From the NCBI RefSeq assembly GCF_014199435.1, contig NZ_JACIJP010000003.1, positions 248,001 to 312,000 on the forward strand: DNA of 64,000 nt, read 5' to 3'. Positions 15,875 through 23,884 of the stretch are shown here, piece by piece. The notes beneath the pieces were generated by a model. It ran no database searches. It saw nothing but the letters and a program-made list of their open reading frames with translations, and was not told where the DNA came from. The translations under genes and the position numbers were made by a program. Numbering within the stretch: the first letter of the stretch is position 1; the number at the start of each line of letters is the position of its first letter. Origin of the DNA: Sphingobium subterraneum. Its GTDB lineage: Bacteria; Pseudomonadota; Alphaproteobacteria; Sphingomonadales; Sphingomonadaceae.

Positions 15875-16141
15875 ATGACAACGCTCAATTCCGGTATCAG
15901 CTTTGCCGCCACCGCCGCGATCATTGCCGTTGCCGCCGCCGCAGCGGTGACCCCGGCTGTTGCTGAAGATGGAGCCAAGCAGATCCATTGCTATGGCGTC
16001 AACACCTGCAAGGGCACGTCGGACTGCAAGACCGCGCACAATGACTGCAAGGGCATGAACGAGTGTAAGGGGCATGGGTTCAAGGCCATGACAGTGAAGC
16101 AATGCAAAGCCGCTGGAGGCAGCCTGACCGAACCGAAATAA
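15875..16141 (+). CDS. bufA2: BufA2-type bufferin precursor (six Cys)
   Basis: The 88-residue precursor has a hydrophobic, Ala-rich Sec signal (residues 8-30, ending TPAVA) and a core with six Cys at 39, 45, 51, 58, 64 and 77 in the pattern CYGVNTCKG, SDCK, NDCKG, NECKG, KQCKA. This is the second bufferin precursor type, longer in Cys than BufA1. The Cys of the core would be modified by BufB and BufC before export to the periplasm, where the peptide chelates copper. AGGAGA lies 7 nt before the ATG. It heads the bufA2-bufB-bufC operon. Confidence 0.88.
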   Translation: MTTLNSGISFAATAAIIAVAAAAAVTPAVAEDGAKQIHCYGVNTCKGTSDCKTAHNDCKGMNECKGHGFKAMTVKQCKAAGGSLTEPK

Positions 16142-16199
16142 GTCTTGTCTCGTGCCGTTGTCCGTATGGGCAGCGGCACGCTCTGCCCGGAGCCCTTTC

Positions 16200-17012
16200 A
16201 TGCACTCTTTCGGTCTTGGCCTGCGCAAACCGCACTACACTGAATTTCTGGGAACAGAGGTTCCGGTCGATTTCGTCGAGGTCATTTCAGAAAACTTCAT
16301 GATTGATGGCGGACGCCCGCGGGATATTTTGCGTCAGGTGCGGGAACGCTACCCGGTGGCTCTGCATGGCGTTTCGATGTCGATCGGTTCCGCACAGGGT
16401 CTGGATCGCGGTTATCTCGCGCGGTTGCGGGCGCTCGTGGGCGAGATCGAACCGCTGTTCGTATCCGACCATTTAAGCTGGTCAAGCACGCCGGGTTTCA
16501 ATTCTCATGACTTGTTGCCGCTACCCTATACTGCTGAGGCACTGTCGATAGTGTGCGCCAACATTGGCCAGGCGCAGGACGCTCTGAGCCGCAATATGCT
16601 GATCGAAAACCCATCCAGCTACGTCAGCTTCGCACAATCCGAGATGACCGAATGGGAGTTCCTTCGCGCTGTCAGCGACCGCACCGGCTGCGACCTTCTG
16701 CTCGACGTCAACAATATCTACGTCAGCGCAGTCAATCACGGGTTCGATCCCGTCGCATATGTCGCGGGGCTGCCTTTGGATCGCGTGCGACAGGTCCATC
16801 TCGCCGGGCACAGTCAGGGCGAAAATCTCTTGATCGACACCCATGACAAGCCGGTGCCTGCTCCTGTCTGGTCGCTGTTCGCCCATGTCATCGAGCGGGC
16901 CGGACCTGTAGCCGTGATGATTGAGAGGGATGACAATATCCCACCGCTCACTGACCTGCTGGCCGAATTGGTCATGGCGCGGGCGCTGTTACCCCGTAAG
17001 GTGGCGGCATGA
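16200..17012 (+). CDS. bufB: BufB, MNIO-family (DUF692) multinuclear iron oxidase
   Basis: This 270-residue TIM-barrel enzyme has the metal-ligand set of the MNIO family: His56 (LHGVSMSIGS), His91 (SDHLSW), Glu136 (IENPSSY), Asp169/Asn171 (DVNNIYVSAVNHG), His200 (VHLAGHS), Asp213-His215 and Glu242 (IERDDNIP). These enzymes use iron and oxygen to rearrange Cys in a peptide substrate; bufferin Cys become thiooxazoles. The ATG at 16200 has GGAG 8 nt before it; an earlier in-frame start lacks conserved residues. It is translationally coupled to bufC (ATGA overlap). It is the only MNIO gene here, so it may modify both precursors. Confidence 0.9.
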   Translation: MHSFGLGLRKPHYTEFLGTEVPVDFVEVISENFMIDGGRPRDILRQVRERYPVALHGVSMSIGSAQGLDRGYLARLRALVGEIEPLFVSDHLSWSSTPGFNSHDLLPLPYTAEALSIVCANIGQAQDALSRNMLIENPSSYVSFAQSEMTEWEFLRAVSDRTGCDLLLDVNNIYVSAVNHGFDPVAYVAGLPLDRVRQVHLAGHSQGENLLIDTHDKPVPAPVWSLFAHVIERAGPVAVMIERDDNIPPLTDLLAELVMARALLPRKVAA

Positions 17013-17755
17013 GCCTTCTCGTGCTCCAGAGCGATTTTCGTGCGTGGCTGGAAACCGGCTCGGCACAAGCCTCTTCCGCCTTCGCGCCAGAGGCGCAGCC
17101 CGGGCTTCTGGTCTACCAAAACAATTATCGCGCATCGCTCATGGCCTGTCTGGAGGAAAGCTTCCCCCGGACCTTGGCGTGGATAGGCGGTCGAGCGTTT
17201 CGGTCCGTCGCCGCCACGCTCATCGATGCCCGACCGCCGGACAGCTGGTCGCTCGATCATTATGCCGCGCATTTTCCTGTGGCTCTGGCGAAAGCGCTGC
17301 CGGACGATCCCGAAGTGGCGGAGCTGGCGACGCTAGAGCAGGCGCTTACCGAAGCGTTTGTTGGACCGGATGCCGTCGCGCTCACCGCCGATGATCTTTC
17401 TCACATCAACTGGGACACCGCCGTGCTGCGCCTCGTTCCCACCGCGCGAATGCTGACCGTCACCACCAATGCAGCGGCAATCTGGTCGGCACTTGCATCG
17501 GATCAAAATCCTCCAGCCGCCGCTGCCCTGACAACACCCGCGCAGTTGCTCATCTGGCGTGCGGAATACACATCTTGCTTTCGCGCGCTGGATCGGATCG
17601 AGGACGAACTGATGGGCGACATGGACAATGGCATAGCGTTTGTTGACGTCTGCCGCCGACTGATCTCGGCGTTAGGCCACGCAGAGGGGATAATGACTGC
17701 GGGCAATTGGCTCGGCCGTTGGACAACAGATGGACTGCTGATTAACATCGCTTAG
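17009..17755 (+). CDS. bufC: BufC, DUF2063 partner of the MNIO enzyme
   Basis: The N-terminal half (residues 5-95) is the DUF2063 domain: LQSDFRAWLETG, then LLVYQNNYRASLMACLEESFPRTLAWIGG, then the LDHYAAHFP motif. This is the RiPP-recognition-type partner of DUF692 enzymes and is thought to present the precursor to BufB. The C-terminal half is less conserved and helical. The ATG overlaps the bufB stop by 4 nt. No gene follows on this strand; 200 bp of noncoding DNA separate it from the convergent TonB-receptor gene. Confidence 0.88.
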   Translation: MSLLVLQSDFRAWLETGSAQASSAFAPEAQPGLLVYQNNYRASLMACLEESFPRTLAWIGGRAFRSVAATLIDARPPDSWSLDHYAAHFPVALAKALPDDPEVAELATLEQALTEAFVGPDAVALTADDLSHINWDTAVLRLVPTARMLTVTTNAAAIWSALASDQNPPAAAALTTPAQLLIWRAEYTSCFRALDRIEDELMGDMDNGIAFVDVCRRLISALGHAEGIMTAGNWLGRWTTDGLLINIA

Positions 17756-17807
17756 GTCATGAATTAACGAGATACAGCAAGACAGCACTGCAATTTCTTC
17801 GCGAACA

Positions 17808-17830
17808 ACGCCAACATAGCGGCCATACCA
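17808..17830. repeat. Dispersed intergenic repeat, truncated copy 5
   Basis: AACGCCAACATAGCGGCCAT matches the conserved core of the other copies; the second half of the element is missing. It lies between bufC and the TonB-receptor gene. Confidence 0.4.
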
Positions 17831-17954
17831 CGTCTCTATTAATCTAGTTAATAGCTGCCGTTAATAGCAGGAAGAAGCTGCTCCATTCGGGAAGTATCGG
17901 TGTTGCTTCAAAGTCGGTGCGTTATGATTTGTGCATCGATCCCTTCGTCCGTCA

Positions 17955-20339
17955 TCAGAAATGGCAGGCGAGGGTGAGGGACAGCTCGCGGGGTTGCTGC
18001 GGAATATACTGGCTCATCGTGGCGGCGCGCAGAGTATTGCCGAAGGCGAAGCTGTCGTCATGGCCGTTCTGGATGTTCTCTGCAACGATCCCCCACGTCC
18101 ACCCGTGAAGGTCAAAATGGACTTCGATACGGCTATCCAGCACGCGACCCATCGGGCGGTCAAGCGCGGGATCAAAACTGAGGCGGGCAGGGCCGAGATA
18201 GCGCAGTCCGAATTTAACCGCGCCTGTTGTGTTCGTCACACGGAACGTTTTTTCCATGGATCCCCGGATGGTATATTGGGGAATGACGGGCAATCTCCGG
18301 TCTCGCAGTTCCGTTCCCAGATTATTGCGAACCAGCCGAGCGTCCTGAACGGTTGCGCCCGCGGTGAATTTCCAACCATTGCCAAGCGGCTGATCGACGG
18401 CCCCCTCCAGCCCGATGATCTGCGCACGCCCGGCGTTGCGGGTTCGCGTAATCCCGTTGGGCAGCAATTCGTCGGATTGCATGTCGTCCCACCACGTAAA
18501 ATAGCTGCTGATGTCGACCACCCGACCGCCACTGCTCAGCTGACGCCATCCCGCTTCCAGCGTCGCCAGCTCGTCTCCCGCGAAGTGCTTTGGCTGCCTC
18601 CCGCTGTTGTTTTCCAGTCCGCCTTGGCGCGATGCTGACCCATAGCGCACAAACAGCAGGTTGTCCGATCCGGGATGCCACGAAAGTGCGATGCTCGGAG
18701 TCAGGCCCGTCTTGCGCAACTCGCCCGCGTCGGTTGCCCCACCGGTTGCCCGGCTATCGCTGATAACCCCACGAAACAGGCGCGCGCCCGCTTCGATGTC
18801 CAGCGAGGAACCAACCGGGACGGTGATGTCCGCGAACACCGCGCTGTCCGATGCAACCCTGCGGCTGTTTTCAATTGCTAGTTGAGTGGTCGAGATGCCA
18901 ACAAGGGTGCGTTCCACATGCTGTCGTGCTTGAATATGCGACACGCCGATCAGCCAGCTGGCAAGGCCCCAATGGCCGGCCAGATGCGCCTCACTATCCC
19001 ACAGCCTATACCGGCGCGTGTCGATCAACAGCGCAGGATCGAGCAGACCAAAACTGTCCGCGCCGATCGTCGCGTCAAGGCTGTCGCGCACCTCGTGCCA
19101 GGTCACACCACTTGCAAGTACCAGATCGGCAGCCCCCACGCGTCCCGCTATGCGCGAGGAAAAATGGCTCAGATCATTGTCGTGTGGTTCTTGCTGTTGC
19201 GCGGGACGGGTTCGTGCGCCTGAAGCATAGACATATTGGCTATCCTTGGCTTCGAGCAACTGGAACTGTCCGGTCAGGTCGGCGCGCCAGCCTCCGGATG
19301 TCTCCACGCCCAGCGCCATGCGGCCACCAAGCAGCCCCAGCCTGTTCGTATTCCGGCGCGGGCCGGTATCGATCCACCCTGGTTCCTGCGCGAAGTAGAC
19401 CACCGTCCTCAGCGCCGCGCGGGACGCGAGCAACGGGATGTTGGCGACCGCTGTCCCGGAATAGCCAGTGCCGCCGCCCGAAACCGTGCTCACCCCGGCT
19501 GATGCCGTGGCGCTGGTCTCGTCGATCACCGCACGGTGCGTGACGATATGATAGACCCCACCCAACGCGCCGGAACCGTAGAGCGAACCTTGTGGCCCTT
19601 TAAGCAGTTCCACCCGCTCGATATCGACCAGCCGCAGGTCAGGGTCCGGTGCGGAATAGGTGAGGCGAGTGTCGTCGAGCATGATCGCTACGGTCGACTG
19701 ACTGTCGCCATTGAACGGGCTGTCGGCGACGCCGCGCAGAAACATGCGGTTGCGCCCGGGCCCCAACGCCGTCATTGCAAGCCCCTCGGTTGCTTCCGCC
19801 ACACCAGCGGTTCCGGTGCCGGGATCGCGCCCTTGCAGAGTACCGATCTGAACGATGGAAAGGGCTCGGGGCAGGCGGAGTAGGGCGATGTCGCGTTTGG
19901 TCGCGGTTACGATAATCGGGGCAGGGTCGATAATTTCTGACACCGCAGACTGGAGGGCTGGCGCCATCCATTTGTCTGACAGAGGTTTGGCGATCATCCG
20001 CTCGATCCGCCAGGCCGTGGGGCCGACATGGCGGGCGGCAAGGCCGGATCCGGCCAGCATGCGGCTCAGAGCATCACCCACTGTGATATGCCCATGGACG
20101 GTGTTTGCCCGCGTCAGTGGCAAGCTGCCCTCAGTCCCAATGGATATGCCGGTTTCGCGCGAGAGTTCCGCAAGGGCGGCCAGCAATGGCTGGGCGGGAA
20201 CGTCAATGTCGATACGCGGTGGACGGGGTGTTTGGGCGAAACCGTCAGTGAGCGCGATCGACGAGGCGATAATGCCCAGCGTCACGCGCCAGCTCCAGCC
20301 CCATAAGCTGGGAAAGATCTCGAAGCGCCGCCTGCCCAT
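17955..20339 (-). CDS. TonB-dependent receptor with N-terminal signalling (STN) domain
   Basis: The 794-residue receptor has a signal peptide (residues 15-36, ending DGFAQ), an STN domain (40-115: IDIDVPAQPLLAALAELSRETGISIG, then HGHITVGDALSRMLAGSGL), a plug (about 140-265) with APIIVTATKRD and RVELLKGPQGSLYGSGALGG, and a barrel ending in the terminal Phe (LTLACHF). Such transducers bind a substrate, import it with TonB energy, and signal through the STN domain to FecR. The start at 20339 overlaps fecR by 95 bp; GTG 20285 is an alternative that shortens the overlap. The ligand is unknown; an iron or other metal complex is the family default. Confidence 0.9.
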   Translation of the reverse strand: MGRRRFEIFPSLWGWSWRVTLGIIASSIALTDGFAQTPRPPRIDIDVPAQPLLAALAELSRETGISIGTEGSLPLTRANTVHGHITVGDALSRMLAGSGLAARHVGPTAWRIERMIAKPLSDKWMAPALQSAVSEIIDPAPIIVTATKRDIALLRLPRALSIVQIGTLQGRDPGTGTAGVAEATEGLAMTALGPGRNRMFLRGVADSPFNGDSQSTVAIMLDDTRLTYSAPDPDLRLVDIERVELLKGPQGSLYGSGALGGVYHIVTHRAVIDETSATASAGVSTVSGGGTGYSGTAVANIPLLASRAALRTVVYFAQEPGWIDTGPRRNTNRLGLLGGRMALGVETSGGWRADLTGQFQLLEAKDSQYVYASGARTRPAQQQEPHDNDLSHFSSRIAGRVGAADLVLASGVTWHEVRDSLDATIGADSFGLLDPALLIDTRRYRLWDSEAHLAGHWGLASWLIGVSHIQARQHVERTLVGISTTQLAIENSRRVASDSAVFADITVPVGSSLDIEAGARLFRGVISDSRATGGATDAGELRKTGLTPSIALSWHPGSDNLLFVRYGSASRQGGLENNSGRQPKHFAGDELATLEAGWRQLSSGGRVVDISSYFTWWDDMQSDELLPNGITRTRNAGRAQIIGLEGAVDQPLGNGWKFTAGATVQDARLVRNNLGTELRDRRLPVIPQYTIRGSMEKTFRVTNTTGAVKFGLRYLGPARLSFDPALDRPMGRVLDSRIEVHFDLHGWTWGIVAENIQNGHDDSFAFGNTLRAATMSQYIPQQPRELSLTLACHF

Positions 20340-21177
20340 TCCCGATTACCAGGGTCCCCGAAAAACGCCGCCCCTGCAAGGTGTCCGGCACAACAAGATT
20401 GACCCCCGCATAGCGCTCCAAATCCGCCGCGACCAGCCGCAACGACGTATCCTGATAGCTTAACCGGCCTTTCTGCCAGCCGCCAATGTCGGATGTATCG
20501 GCGGTGCGGATGAGCACGCGCCCTCCTGCCCCTTCGTATGACAGTGTGCCGCCCTTGCCCACGACCGATGGCTCGCCGAACACATTGGCAAATTTCACGC
20601 TCACCTGCCCGTCGGCAACGCCGATGCGGACCGCCTGACCGCTACTCTGGACGTCGAAGACTGTACCGATATCGCTGATCTCCGCTGGACCGGCGCTGAT
20701 TGACAGTGAACGGCCCGGATCATGGCGAATGGAGAAATACGCGCCGCCGGAGAGGGCGATACGTTCACCGTCCTTGCCGGAAACGGTCAATCGGCTGTGG
20801 GGTGCCATCGCCACGCTGGATCCATCGGCCAGTGTGACCGTCCGCCCGGTTGTACCGGTAGAATAAATCTGGTCGTCATCCCGCAAAAGCGATGGCAAGG
20901 TGAGGCCGGCGACGAGCGAGGCCGCCAGCGCACCCGCGGCCCAGCCGCGCCAGCGGGTTGTAGGTGCGGCAACCGGCGCGGCAGGCTCGGTTACAGTACC
21001 CAACACTTTGCGATGTTCGTCGAACAGGCTGCCGGCCAGCGCTAGCTCGTCATAGGCGGCACGGTGACGGGGGTCCGCTTCGAGCCATGCGGTAAAGCCG
21101 TCCCAGTCCATGGCGTCATCCGTGCTGGCGACGTGCCAGGTGGCGGCCTGATCTATGATGCTGTCCTCACCGTTCAT
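20245..21177 (-). CDS. fecR: FecR-family membrane signal transducer
   Basis: The 310-residue protein has a cytoplasmic DUF4880-like domain (residues 8-50: ATWHVASTDDAMDWDGFTAWLEADPRHRAAYDEL), one membrane segment (about 78-96), a FecR domain (110-200: VTLADGSSVAMAPHSRL, then FDVQSSGQAVRIGVADGQVSV) and a C-terminal STN-like part (LVAADLERYAGVNLVVPD). It relays the receptor's state to the sigma factor. The ATG at 21177 overlaps the sigma stop by 11 nt. It lies between sigma and receptor, the standard order. Confidence 0.9.
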   Translation of the reverse strand: MNGEDSIIDQAATWHVASTDDAMDWDGFTAWLEADPRHRAAYDELALAGSLFDEHRKVLGTVTEPAAPVAAPTTRWRGWAAGALAASLVAGLTLPSLLRDDDQIYSTGTTGRTVTLADGSSVAMAPHSRLTVSGKDGERIALSGGAYFSIRHDPGRSLSISAGPAEISDIGTVFDVQSSGQAVRIGVADGQVSVKFANVFGEPSVVGKGGTLSYEGAGGRVLIRTADTSDIGGWQKGRLSYQDTSLRLVAADLERYAGVNLVVPDTLQGRRFSGTLVIGNGQAALRDLSQLMGLELARDAGHYRLVDRAH

Positions 21178-21814
21178 GACCGTTTTCCGTTTCCGGTGTT
21201 CCCCCTGCTTCATCGGTACGTACCTGAGACGCCACCGACACGAACCATCCGCAGTCCGCCAGCGATGCGCGCAAATTTTTCATGGCGACGGCGAGATGCT
21301 TTTCCACCCCGCTTCTGCTGATGCCCATGATGTTAGCGACCTCGGCATGGCCCAGTCCTTCAAACCGGTGCAATCTCAACGCGCGCTGTGCGCCGGTCGG
21401 TAGCGCTGAGACGGCGTCACGGACCAATGCCTCCTCCTGCTCCCGGGCCAGTGCCTCATCCTGCCGAAGGGAGGGATCCGCACGGTTTGCGGGATGGATG
21501 TCCTCGCCGTCGTCGGCGCTCAGCCATTGCCGGTCGCGCGCCATTGCCCTTTGCCGCGCCCTTGCGCTATCCAACACCAGATTGTTGGCCATACGGAACA
21601 GATAGGCGCGGCCATTGGCGATGGGGCCGCTGGCGTGCCGGTCCAGCTTGATCCATAATTCCTGGATCAGATCGTCGGCCTGGGTGGAATCGCCGCAACG
21701 CGCCCTCAAAAAGCGGATGATTTCTGCGCGATGCAGCTCGAAGAGTGCGGCGAGGCCACCCCCCTTCCCGGGCGCGTCCGTATCTTCCGCTGGTCGGTTG
21801 GGCGTGCCGTTCAT
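21167..21814 (-). CDS. FecI-type ECF sigma factor
   Basis: The 215-residue sigma has region 2 (LFELHRAEIIRFLRARCGDSTQADDLIQELWIKLDRHA, then AYLFRMANNLVLDSARARQRA) and region 4 (ALPTGAQRALRLHRFEGLGHAEVANIMGISRSGVEKHLAVAMKNL), with the iron-type ECF wording GVEKH. It is followed by FecR and a TonB receptor, so it should activate the receptor gene when ligand is present. Only 9 bp separate it from the methyltransferase upstream, which suggests that basal transcription comes from the biosynthetic run. Confidence 0.9.
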   Translation of the reverse strand: MNGTPNRPAEDTDAPGKGGGLAALFELHRAEIIRFLRARCGDSTQADDLIQELWIKLDRHASGPIANGRAYLFRMANNLVLDSARARQRAMARDRQWLSADDGEDIHPANRADPSLRQDEALAREQEEALVRDAVSALPTGAQRALRLHRFEGLGHAEVANIMGISRSGVEKHLAVAMKNLRASLADCGWFVSVASQVRTDEAGGTPETENGHER

Positions 21815-21823
21815 CGTCCGTGA

Positions 21824-22519
21824 TTATGCCCTCGCCAGCGCGAACAGGCCAGCGACTTTATGTGCGATCTCGTGGACTTCTACATGAATGTGGGTGGGAT
21901 CAAAGCCGCCTTGCACCAGTAGGGCTGTCAGCTCCCGCTGATCGAACAGGCGGTGAGTGCCCTTGCTCGTGAAGGACCAGCCAGCCATCGATCGGCGATG
22001 AGTAACATAGGCGACCAACCGTCCACCGGGCCGCAACACGCGCCGCAGGTCCGTCACCATCGCGCCATCGTCGCCACAGAAATAGAAGACATTGAGCGCA
22101 AGCGCAGCGTCGTAGCTGTTCGACACGAAAGGCAAGTGCCCGATCTCGCCGACCGCCAGTTCACAGAGACTTGTTTTGCCCAGCGCCTTCATGCGTGCTC
22201 GGGCTCGGCGTATCATGGTGGCCGAGCGATCTACACCCGTCACATGGCAACGTCCTTTCCGTAACATCTGCGCCATCGTGGCCCCAGTTCCGCAACCGGC
22301 GTCAAGGACCCGCTCGCCGTCACGAGCATTGAGAATGCCAACGGCCAGCCGGCTTGGCTTGCGGTTCGCCGCATCCATGACCGACCCGACGAGGCTGCCG
22401 AACAGGCCGTCCGGATGGGCAAGCTGCTCGCCTATGTTACGCGCCCAATCCACGGGTGGTTTGCTCAGCGCAGCTTGGCGAGCAGCGCCTGTATTTCGTG
22501 GCGTCGACCGGCGTCCCAT
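21824..22519 (-). CDS. Class I SAM-dependent methyltransferase (231 aa)
   Basis: The Rossmann-type methyltransferase has motif I VLDAGCGTGATM (about residues 70-82), motif II TGVDRSATMI, and post-motif LRRVLRPGGRLVAYVTH. It fits the Methyltransf_11 group that acts on small molecules. The start is uncertain: the ATG at 22519 overlaps the TPR gene by 55 nt, and a GTG at about 22456 is possible. Its place among acyl-CoA synthetase, SDR and TonB genes suggests that it modifies the product of this cluster. The substrate is unknown. Confidence 0.82.
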   Translation of the reverse strand: MGRRSTPRNTGAARQAALSKPPVDWARNIGEQLAHPDGLFGSLVGSVMDAANRKPSRLAVGILNARDGERVLDAGCGTGATMAQMLRKGRCHVTGVDRSATMIRRARARMKALGKTSLCELAVGEIGHLPFVSNSYDAALALNVFYFCGDDGAMVTDLRRVLRPGGRLVAYVTHRRSMAGWSFTSKGTHRLFDQRELTALLVQGGFDPTHIHVEVHEIAHKVAGLFALARA

Positions 22520-23112
22520 ACTGGGCGGTCGGGATCATGCGGCGCCTGCAATGCCTTTTGCAGCGCCGCGCGCGCGCCGGTGACATCGCCTTGATCGGAC
22601 AGAAAGTCGCCCCAAAAATAATTGGTGTCGAGACCATCGGGGTCGAGTGCCAGCGCCTGTTGCAGCAGTTGGCGCGCACGGTTCTTGTCGCCAAAGCCAA
22701 TGGGCGATCCCGGAACCTTGTAGTAGAGCACCGCAAGGCTCATTGCTGCGCCGCCATTCGCCACGCGCGGATCGATCTGATAGGCATGCGCCAGAACATC
22801 CCGCGCGCGTGTCGCCAGCCCCAGTTTATGAAAAAAATTGGCCCGGTTCGCCTCCTCACTGAGGACGATACCCTGCCACAACAAGGGCTCGGCCTGATTG
22901 GGATAGCGGGCGACGACCACCGCAGCGACCTTGTCGAGCCGGGCGAGCGCGGCGGCTTGATGGCTGGAACCGTTCATCTGATAGGAAATGAGTGCCCAAC
23001 TGTCATTCACCGCCTTCACGTCCTCTGCTAATCCCGCGAAGGCCGGGGCGGGAAGTGCCACACACAAGCCGGCCAAGACGGCTGCGGTTAGCGGGCGAAG
23101 CTGCTCTTTCAT
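22465..23112 (-). CDS. Exported TPR-repeat protein (215 aa)
   Basis: A signal peptide (MKEQLRPLTAAVLAGLCVALPAPAFA) precedes helical repeats of TPR type: LLQQALALDPDGLDTNYFWGDFLSDQGDVTGARAALQKAL is a clear pair near residues 150-190. It should be a periplasmic scaffold or binding protein. GGAGAG lies before the ATG. It sits 16 bp after the SDR gene and overlaps the methyltransferase, so it is part of the same transcript. Confidence 0.72.
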   Translation of the reverse strand: MKEQLRPLTAAVLAGLCVALPAPAFAGLAEDVKAVNDSWALISYQMNGSSHQAAALARLDKVAAVVVARYPNQAEPLLWQGIVLSEEANRANFFHKLGLATRARDVLAHAYQIDPRVANGGAAMSLAVLYYKVPGSPIGFGDKNRARQLLQQALALDPDGLDTNYFWGDFLSDQGDVTGARAALQKALQAPHDPDRPVWDAGRRHEIQALLAKLR

Positions 23113-23128
23113 TTCATCTCTCCGATAG

Positions 23129-23884
23129 TCAGGAAAATTCGGCGTTCACGCGCCGGATCTGCGGGGCAATGCCCCGGTCGATGACGCCTGGCGCCAGCGT
23201 GTTTAGCCCGGTATAGATTCTTTCCATCCAGCCAATGGTAACGGTGCTGCGGCGCGCGAGGATTGCGCGAACAATGCAGCGAGCGACCTGTTCGGGCTCA
23301 TCCGCTTTCATCCCGGTGATGTCCAGAAAGCGGTTGACGCGCGCGCTGTTGAACGGTGTTCGCGCGGCGCGTGGACTGATATGGGTGACGGCAATCCCGG
23401 TCCCGGCCAGTTCGCGGCGCAGCGCATGGCTCAGGCCTGCCAACCCCGCCTTGCTGCTTGAATAAGCGGCGAACCACGGGTAGGGGATCGCGCCCAGAGC
23501 GGAACCGATGTTGACGATTTGCCCGCTGCCCCGCGCACGCATGGGGCCGACAACGGCGCGGGCAATGACCGACGGAGCCAACAGGTTGACCCGATAGCAC
23601 AGCGCCAACGCGGACACATCCTGGGCTTCGTGCAGGCCAAAGCTCATCACTCCGGCCATGTTGATAACGATATCCGGCACATCATTGGCCAGACGGTCCA
23701 TCAGCAAAGTCAGCGCGCTTTCATCCGACAGATCGGCGATCAAGCTGTCATGGCAGGCTGGACTTGAGATACGATCGATACCGGTGACATGGGCGCCGTG
23801 TTCCCGCAGCATCCGCGCGACCGGCGTGCCCAATCCACCCGCTGCGCCGGTGAGCACGACATGTTTGCCATCAAGCCGGGACAT
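23129..23884 (-). CDS. Short-chain dehydrogenase/reductase (251 aa)
   Basis: The classical SDR has a cofactor motif GAAGGLGTPVARML (residues 12-25), the NMAG motif near 85, the catalytic Ser (NIGSALG), Tyr and Lys (YSSSKAG), and a C-terminal extension of about 50 residues. The D near residue 35 (GIDRISS) suggests NAD(H) preference; this is inference. The ATG at 23884 was chosen because it overlaps the upstream gene by 14 nt and opens directly into the Rossmann fold (MSRLDGKHVVLTGAAGG). It would reduce or oxidise an acyl-derived intermediate. Confidence 0.85.
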   Translation of the reverse strand: MSRLDGKHVVLTGAAGGLGTPVARMLREHGAHVTGIDRISSPACHDSLIADLSDESALTLLMDRLANDVPDIVINMAGVMSFGLHEAQDVSALALCYRVNLLAPSVIARAVVGPMRARGSGQIVNIGSALGAIPYPWFAAYSSSKAGLAGLSHALRRELAGTGIAVTHISPRAARTPFNSARVNRFLDITGMKADEPEQVARCIVRAILARRSTVTIGWMERIYTGLNTLAPGVIDRGIAPQIRRVNAEFS

